The notes beneath the pieces are model-generated. The model did no database searches and was not told where the DNA came from. It was given only the letters and a program-made list of their open reading frames with translations. A DNA stretch of 64,000 nucleotides. Origin: Laguncularia racemosa (Eukaryota; Streptophyta; Magnoliopsida; Myrtales; Combretaceae). The translations under genes were made by a program, and so were the position numbers. Positions within the stretch are counted from its first letter, which is position 1. The number at the start of each line of letters is the position of its first letter. The stretch spans positions 186,001 to 250,000 of the forward strand of contig JBBMOL010000198.1 of the NCBI GenBank assembly GCA_037954665.1. Reading direction: 5' to 3'. Shown piece after piece: positions 57,670-64,000 of this stretch.

Positions 57670-59131
57670 AAATTTTTTCCTAAATTTCCCAAAAAATTAA
57701 AAAGGAAAAAGGAAAACCCCTTTTCATTGGGCCCCAAAAAAAGTGGGATTTGTTTTTTTCCTTTCGTAAAATAAAAAAAAAAAAATCCCCAAAAAACCCA
57801 AATTAAAAACCCAAATAAAAAATTTTTCACCCTTTTTGTCCTCATATCTCTCAGGTTCTGATCATCATAGTATCTTGCAAGGCCATGAATAAATCTATAA
57901 GCTCGATAGCTTCTTCCTCTCTTCTTCTTCAGAGACTTCCATAACTGTCATTTTATTCACTCTTTTATTTGAGACATGTACATACATTTGTCTAATCCAT
58001 GTATTTGAAACATTTTATCTAGCACATCTTCCCATTTGGTTGACCCCGATCTATCTTGCCTAACATCAAATCCAACTACCACTTTCCTTTCTGAAACAAT
58101 TTTCTCTTTTCTTTCGCTTGGGATAACTCTGTATACTGGCCTTGGCATGTTCACCTACTCCCTTGGCTTGATCCACCCAATTGACATCAGGCCCTTCATG
58201 GGTTTTGTAGTAATATTGGCCTGGTACTAGTGTCATCGGAATAGTTTAGATCGCCTATGCCTTTCCACTTTTAAGGTTAACTGTATAACCTCTTTTCAAG
58301 TGTACTATACACGTTGCCAGCTCATCACTCAGTCTATTCGATATTTTCAAGCCAGACACCAAAATGTTGCTTGAGTTTGCTCAGGAGGTCTATTGATTCC
58401 AAATGCTGTTCATTACGTCTCAAAACTATTGGATATAGTTATCCACTATTTGCCTCCATGTCTCAATGTTAGAGACAATTAATAGTTCTTGCCTATTGTG
58501 TTTAAGAATGATCCTTTTCCTCAAACCGTTTCATGTCTCTCTTGGTGTTTTATTTCAGCCTTCCATCCTTCGCCTGCTGATCACTAGATTCTTTCACCAT
58601 AAGGCGACATAACCTATGAACTCTACAGCTTGACAAGACGAAGCTTGGTGTTTTCTTTAATTCATAAACCACTCCCCAAAATGGCCCTTAACCGTTTCTC
58701 CTAATCCAGGTATTCATCTGTGAAGACCTTCGATCAAATGAAGTATCTACAGTTTCAATATTCTAAAAGGGGGTTTTCCCCCGGTGTCCTGAAAATCTTG
58801 TTCAGGTATGGATTAACCCAAAGGTTATCTTCTCTCTCCTCCTTAGAACATGATTGATCTCCTTCCTCTCTCTTGTCATTTTTCTCCTACTGTTTCCTCC
58901 TTTGACATTTTGAGGAGTTACTTCTTAGGTGGTGGTTGCTTGTGGAGTTGTCATTGTGGTTTTGTTGTATCGTCATCTTATCAATCCTTGTTGCTATTGT
59001 AAGCAACAGAGTCGTATGGTCCTAAAGCTTATTCCTCCAATGTTCTCCACTGTAGTACGATGACCTGTCCTCGCCACCAACTTAGCTATGCCTCTTTGCC
59101 AATTCCCCCATTCACAACTATCATTCGACAT
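57670..59131 (-). pseudogene. gag-protease of element H, broken
   Basis: The minus-strand ATG at 59,131-59,129 begins MSNDS, as in element B (18,907). Further down, AAATGTTTCAAATACATGG (about 58,015-57,995) aligns with the zinc knuckle of B, but two of the Cys codons are altered. A Glu-rich stretch and an LQDTMM motif follow, matching ALQEYYDDQ in B. The segment 57,957-58,154 is the longest clean frame. Below 57,840 it enters low-quality sequence, where only DNA similarity to the B protease is left. Several frameshifts are present. Confidence 0.65.
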
Positions 59132-60130
59132 AGTGGTGGATTTGATTTGCGAATTTCAAAAGATAGTCTATAACAATGTAGTACCCACTCCTTCACTACA
59201 ACTACATTCATTTGCCACACAAAAACCAAATAACCTACGAAAGTAAACACAAAAAACTTCACTTAACTTCACACATTCAATTATGGCAACAACAAATTGA
59301 CGCAATAATTTAAACACTCTTCCAATGTAGGTTAATGAATTCAACTTAGTAAGGGTTCAAGCATCAATATCATAATAACTCCACACTTAATGCTTGCTTT
59401 TGAAATTCAAATTTGAACCACTTTAATCCTTTTTAATCTACATGCAATACACACCACTCCACTTCCACGTGCTAGCACCCTTTTCACCATAACAACCGCA
59501 TATAGACACAAACACGTTTGTAACACCTTTCACAACACAACTTACTCTACCACAATACACTCTTCTCAATCATGGTGCAAGTTTCAAACACTAACTTCCA
59601 CTTACACTTCACATGCAGCACTTCCTCAATCACCAAAACTCTCACGTCACTCATAATCACGGATCATCAAATTATAAATACTACTCTTTAATGCAACTTC
59701 TACAAAATGTAAGAAGCAAATTCAAAATTCAAATAACATCAATTAATATATATATTACTTCTTCTAATACTTAACGAATGTGTTTGAATTTCAAATAATT
59801 TCCCTAATCTCCATGCTAGGCAATATGATTAAATTGCAAATGACACTCAATTTCTGAAAACACAAACAAGTAGTTCATCTTTCTTTGTCTCAATGAATGT
59901 AACTTCAATTCTGAACAAGCGCAAAGGTACACTCCTCTTTCCCTCATGGCAAGTTTCAAGAAGACAAAGGCTACTACAAGTACTCTATGTCTACTTCAAC
60001 AACACAATTTTTTGCAACTAAAAAACACGAGTAATACTAAAATCTCATTTCAACAATTTGGATCAAGAAGGCAATTCAAGAAACTTAAATGTCAAATGAA
60101 GTTCACATAATTCCCCTTCTCAAAAACCGA
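59132..60130 (-). other. Leader of element H, with decayed primer site
   Basis: It is AC-rich on the plus strand like the leaders of C and J. The primer site position (60,131-60,143) reads TTTGTATTAGAGT on the minus strand, three differences from the initiator-Met site. Confidence 0.55.
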
Positions 60131-60147
60131 ACTCTAATACAAATTTA

Positions 60148-60998
60148 TGATGTTGCTATGATTCCTATAATACAAGCACACAATACAAATGAAGAACTCA
60201 ATTACACACTTTGTACTCAAAATGAGCGTGATGAACTTGATTCCAAATAGCAAATACTTAAATGATGTAAGAACAACAGTATGTGATCTTCAATAGAAGA
60301 TCATGCAATTAGACAAGGGATTCAATTCAAATTGAAATAATCAAAATTAGAAAAATACAAAACCCTAATTCACGTGAATGAACAAGAAATATACAAATTG
60401 TACCTAGATATTTCTCACTAAACACAATTTGCGAAACAACAAAAGTAAGATTGATATGACTTCACAATCTATTCTTGTTAATTCTCTGACACAATTTTAC
60501 AAAGAAATTGATAGAGATCTTTGATGGTAAATTATGAACCCTCATGGCCAAAGTGTATGTTTTTCTCAAAAAAATGCCAAAAATCCCCCAAAAATACCTT
60601 AGCTAGCAAGTATTTATTGTTGCTGTCCATTAGGTGTTAAAACACACCAAAATTCAAAGATGCCACTAGTGGCCGAGTTCCAAAAACATGAAATACAAGT
60701 ACAAATTAAAATGGTCAATTCTGATAAGCAACAATTACAAATTACAAATGGTTTTTCAAGTGGCTAGGTTTATCATTCAATTGAAACAATTTGTAGGTCG
60801 TTGGATGTGACTCATGATTGTCCTGCAAGTTGATCTTTAATGCATGTATTTGGTCATGCCTATAAAATCGATAAATGTACCTACTAAAGTGAAAAATCAA
60901 ACATTTTTAGATAACATTGTGGCCTTATGTGGATGTTGGGGCTCATGCATCTAAGTCAAGTGTTCCCTACTGTTGGAATCACAGGTGGATTCCCATCA
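60148..60998 (-). mobile_element. Right (5') LTR of element H
   Basis: It starts TGATGTTGC and ends GATTCCCATCA (60,988-60,998). TATA region AGCAAGTATTTATTGTTGCT is near 60,610, a decayed form of the inverted repeat in B and C. It is clean sequence. Confidence 0.75.
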
Positions 60999-61898
60999 TA
61001 ACTTGTGTAGATCTTAAGTGAGATAGAGATAGAGAGAGTGACTTGAATTATATTAGAGTAATTGTAAAAATGACTAATCATTATTAGCACTCTTTAGGAT
61101 TTTATTCTCTTATATAGTGGAAGAATTGATAAAATCATACTAGGATCCCTACAATCGAGGTTGGAAGAGTAGGAATGATACTAAAGGTAGAACTCTATAC
61201 ATTGCTGATTGATTCTCTTGATCTCTACCCTTTTTTATTTTCATTTGCAATTAATTATTTACAATGGCAATTGTTAAATTTTGTTGCCAATTTAATGAAA
61301 AACCTTGGTTTAATATCCACTAATAGTAATTAAAGGGAATTTTAATTTTGCTATTTGAAAAGAAAAATTAATTTAAGTAATCAATTAAACCCCCCTTTTT
61401 GTTACCAACTAAGACCAACAATTGGTATAAAAGCTTAGTTTGATTTTGATTGAGGAAAATCAATGGTGAAAAATTTTGATAATTTAAACTGGGTAAAGCA
61501 CCTTTTTTTTCAGGGTATCTAATTTTGCTTTTTTGGAAAATTTGGATAAAAACTTTTGTCAAAGTATCAAACAAATGAGCATGGGACTTTATTGTTTATA
61601 GAAGATGATTAATTTTTTAGGTGATATCAGCAATTAGATAAAAAGAAGAAAACAAAAGCTATCTGCCCTGAAGGGCACCCTAGTTATGATAGCCTGTTGT
61701 GCATGCTACAAAATTCCAGAACTTTCCGTTGTCTCAACTTCAATAACTACATAAGGTGTTGTTACTACTAGTTAACCATTTTGAAATGAGAAGTTGACAA
61801 ATGAGCATAGTTATAACCCATCTATTTATTATTTCACACAATTTACTTTACCAAGATCTAGCATAACACTGGGGATGGTGATAAGAATTCGACCTTTA
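60999..61898. other. 0.9 kb with no recognised gene
   Basis: AT-rich, with scattered stops in all frames and no repeat partner in the window. It could be the target DNA into which H and the next LTR inserted. Confidence 0.45.
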
Positions 61899-62926
61899 TG
61901 ATGTGCTAAACCATTAGAGCACAATCAAAGACTTGAAAAAAAATCTTAAGTCAAGGAAAAAAACGGATCCACAAAGGGGGAAATTTTTCACATGAACCCA
62001 AATGAAGTTTTAGGTTATCCAAAAGTTCAAAGTAAAATTGAAATTTCCAAAATGATATATTTCTAAAAACACTCTAATTCAAAATACCCACGAAGAAAAA
62101 ACCAAAATGAACAAAAAAAAAACCTAAATTTCCCAAAGGGAAACTCCTTTCCATAGTGAAGTAAACGTTTTCAAGGAAATTCTTCAATGAAGATTCAAAT
62201 TCAATTGCAAGTACTTCACATAAAAAAAAACAATATTTTGTGAAAAATAAAATTGTATTTCTGACCCCCAAAAAACTATCTCCATTCACCCTAGATATGG
62301 GCCACTAGGAAGAAAAGAAATCACAACAAAATGAATTGATCAATCATATTCGATGGGTTTCAAATCGCCACAATTTCAACTTTGGGGTTGAATTGATAAG
62401 AGTTTAGTGAAATTGGAACCTAATTTCATGTGGGAAAAAAGGTTTTTTTCTGCAAAAATAGGGGTCCTAAACCCTCTCTTAAGCGGTATTTATACTTGCT
62501 ACTCTAGGGTTAAAAAGTGTCAAATTTTTAAAAATTTGCCACTTTTTTAAAGGGGGCTACCCTAATGAAGTTACAAGAAATTAAAAATTTTACAAAATGT
62601 TACAAATAAATAGTCCTTGCAAAAAGAAAAAACATAATAGAAATTTGGGCTTCAAGATGCCGGTCTTTATGGTTCATTTGGGCCCCGCTATCGTCGGTTA
62701 AGCGGGTTTATGGTAACCACAAGCTGAGTTTGAGGGGAGTTTGTCCATTGCCTAAAAGCTGATAAATATTCCCGTTGGTTATAAAATACATTTAAAAAAT
62801 AAAAGAGGTTAGTAAACGAATTTAAATTTTAGGGTCATTTTCCAAAAAAGGGGCCCATTGCCAAGATTCGAAATCTTTAAATTCTTGCCTTTAAAGTTTA
62901 AGTCTTGTCGGATTTTGATTCCCTTT
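61899..62926 (-). mobile_element. Solo LTR of the J type
   Basis: It starts TGATGTGCTAAACC and contains GCGGTATTTATACTTGCT (about 62,482) and CACAAGCTGAGTTTGAGG (about 62,719). It ends with GATTTTGATTCC near 62,922. No primer site or internal sequence adjoins it. Quality falls towards the right. Confidence 0.7.
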
Positions 62927-63296
62927 CCCTTAAGTAATACTAAGGGTAGGTAACAAAATCAAAACTCAAAAATCTTTTTTTGATCACTATCAAATTTCCA
63001 AATCGAAGAAACAACTAAGCCAAATTTGGAGCCTAATCAAATACCCCCAAATCTCGATAGCTTAAACCTATCTAATACTCTGACCTTTTAAACCAATCAA
63101 GGGACTATCTAAGGGGTTACATGAAAAGGGCCTTTTTCAGCTTAGATTTCATGAATGTTTATCTTTTCTTTCTAAGGAGGCATCCAATATTATAATGCAA
63201 ATCCTTTTTTTTACACCTTACAATTGATGTGCCCCTAGAATTATTTTTTTTATCTCTTTACTTTTACCACCCCCAACTTCCCCCCCCCCCCCCCCT
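62927..63296. other. Unassigned gap between two LTRs
   Basis: No gene is seen. An uninterrupted C run (about 63,280-63,295) suggests base-calling error. Confidence 0.4.
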
Positions 63297-64000
63297 TGAT
63301 GGATGTCAAATTTCTAACAAAAATAAAACCTCCCCCTTTGACAATTTATGATTTGTGTATATTTGGGGTTTTGGGTCTTTTATCACGGGATTGGTTAAAT
63401 ATATTTTATTAAAGAGAAATAGTGGAAAAAGAAGAAGGGGGGATTTTTTTGGGAAATTTCAAAATAATACTAAAATCAGATTAAAATTTTGAATAATGTA
63501 AAAGCTAGCCAAAGATCAAGATAGTTTAATTTAGGATGCCCATCAAATTGCAAATATTTTCTATCCTTTTCAAGATAAGGGTTTTATGGTTTTTAAACAA
63601 TCTTTAATAACTATCTTCTTTTACTTTTTGATAATCAAAACATGTTTCTTCGATTTTTTCCCTTATTGATTAGACAACCCTAAACAGCTCTTAGGATTTA
63701 ATCTCCCCAATAGCATTACAAACAAGAGGATACCAATTCATGCTAATAGATTATAAAAATAACCTTTTAAAAAGATATTATTCAAACTGAATTTGACTTT
63801 ATTTTAAATCAAAAATGTTATTGTTTTTCACTGAAACTAGACTATCAAAAATTTAAAGTTTTTAAAATTTCTATTTGGGACAATTTTTTATACTTGCAAA
63901 TTGAGTAGAAGGCTTTATTCATACCAATCAAAAAAGAAAATATTGGACAAAACTTCCAAAAGATATTTAAATAGGGGGAACAAAGGGTTTTTTAAAAAAC
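63297..64000 (-). mobile_element. Athila A-type LTR running off the right edge
   Basis: It starts TGATGGATGTC, as at 23,073. It then follows the clean LTR in order: ACGGGATTGGTTAAATATAT, CTAGCCAAAG.ATCAAGATAG, GATTAGACAACCCTAAAC, CTCTTAGGATTTAATCT. No tRNA-Asp site lies to its left, so it is a 3' LTR or a solo LTR of a minus-strand element. Confidence 0.8.

Larger units (their letters stand above)
51965..60998 (-). mobile_element. Element H: relative of element B, with element J inserted
   Basis: The right LTR (60,148-60,998) and a left LTR piece (51,965-52,351) share long stretches, for example ACAAGCACA, CTCAAAATG and TTGTACC words in the same order. A gag-protease region on the minus strand (59,131 to about 57,670) follows a leader and a decayed primer site. 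The left LTR is cut at 52,351 by element J. RT and integrase are not seen. Confidence 0.7.

Overview
This looks like heterochromatic nuclear DNA of a flowering plant. The window is a nest of Ty3/gypsy LTR retrotransposons, almost all broken, and I found no host gene that I can support. The plant origin rests on the families present: a Tat-lineage element with a second RNase H and an extra ORF before gag, Athila-type elements with tRNA-Asp primer sites, and short elements with initiator-Met primer sites. All comparisons here were made by eye; no alignment or database search was run.

Layout. (1) 1-11,821, + strand: the 3' ten kilobases or more of a Tat-type element. It holds a decayed upstream ORF, gag, protease, RT, RNase H, a second RNase H and integrase, then a tandem array of about 25 short units in the 3' untranslated region, a polypurine tract and the 3' LTR. 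Its 5' LTR lies left of the window. (2) ~11,822-13,074: an Athila-like LTR fragment. (3) 13,075-21,617, + strand: element B, a short element with only gag and protease. Its 5' LTR is split by element C (13,781-17,905, - strand), which has a perfect GGTGT target-site duplication. (4) 21,618-23,072 and 42,882-43,665: two halves of a chromovirus-type LTR, split by Athila element A (23,073-42,881, - strand). (5) Inside A sits a second Athila-like element, K (31,014-~40,680, + strand). (6) 43,666-51,964: no recognisable element or gene. (7) 51,965-60,998, - strand: element H, a relative of B, with the gag-less element J (52,352-~57,656) inserted in it; J itself contains a solo LTR. (8) 61,899-62,926: a further LTR of the J type. 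(9) 63,297-64,000: another Athila A-type LTR running off the right edge.

How the parts relate. None of these elements looks able to move on its own. The Tat copy has nonsense codons, frameshifts and a catalytic Asp-to-Asn change in integrase. B and H keep gag and protease; C and J keep protease but no gag; in B and C the polymerase is deleted. B, C, H and J share LTR architecture, including a TATA box placed at the centre of an inverted repeat. They look like a non-autonomous lineage that would depend on proteins from another copy.

Sequence quality is uneven. About 28,600-42,800, 48,400-57,840 and 62,000-64,000 carry inflated homopolymer runs. Comparing the two LTRs of element A, one clean and one in a bad block, shows that this is probably a sequencing or polishing artefact. 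Reading frames in those blocks should not be trusted.
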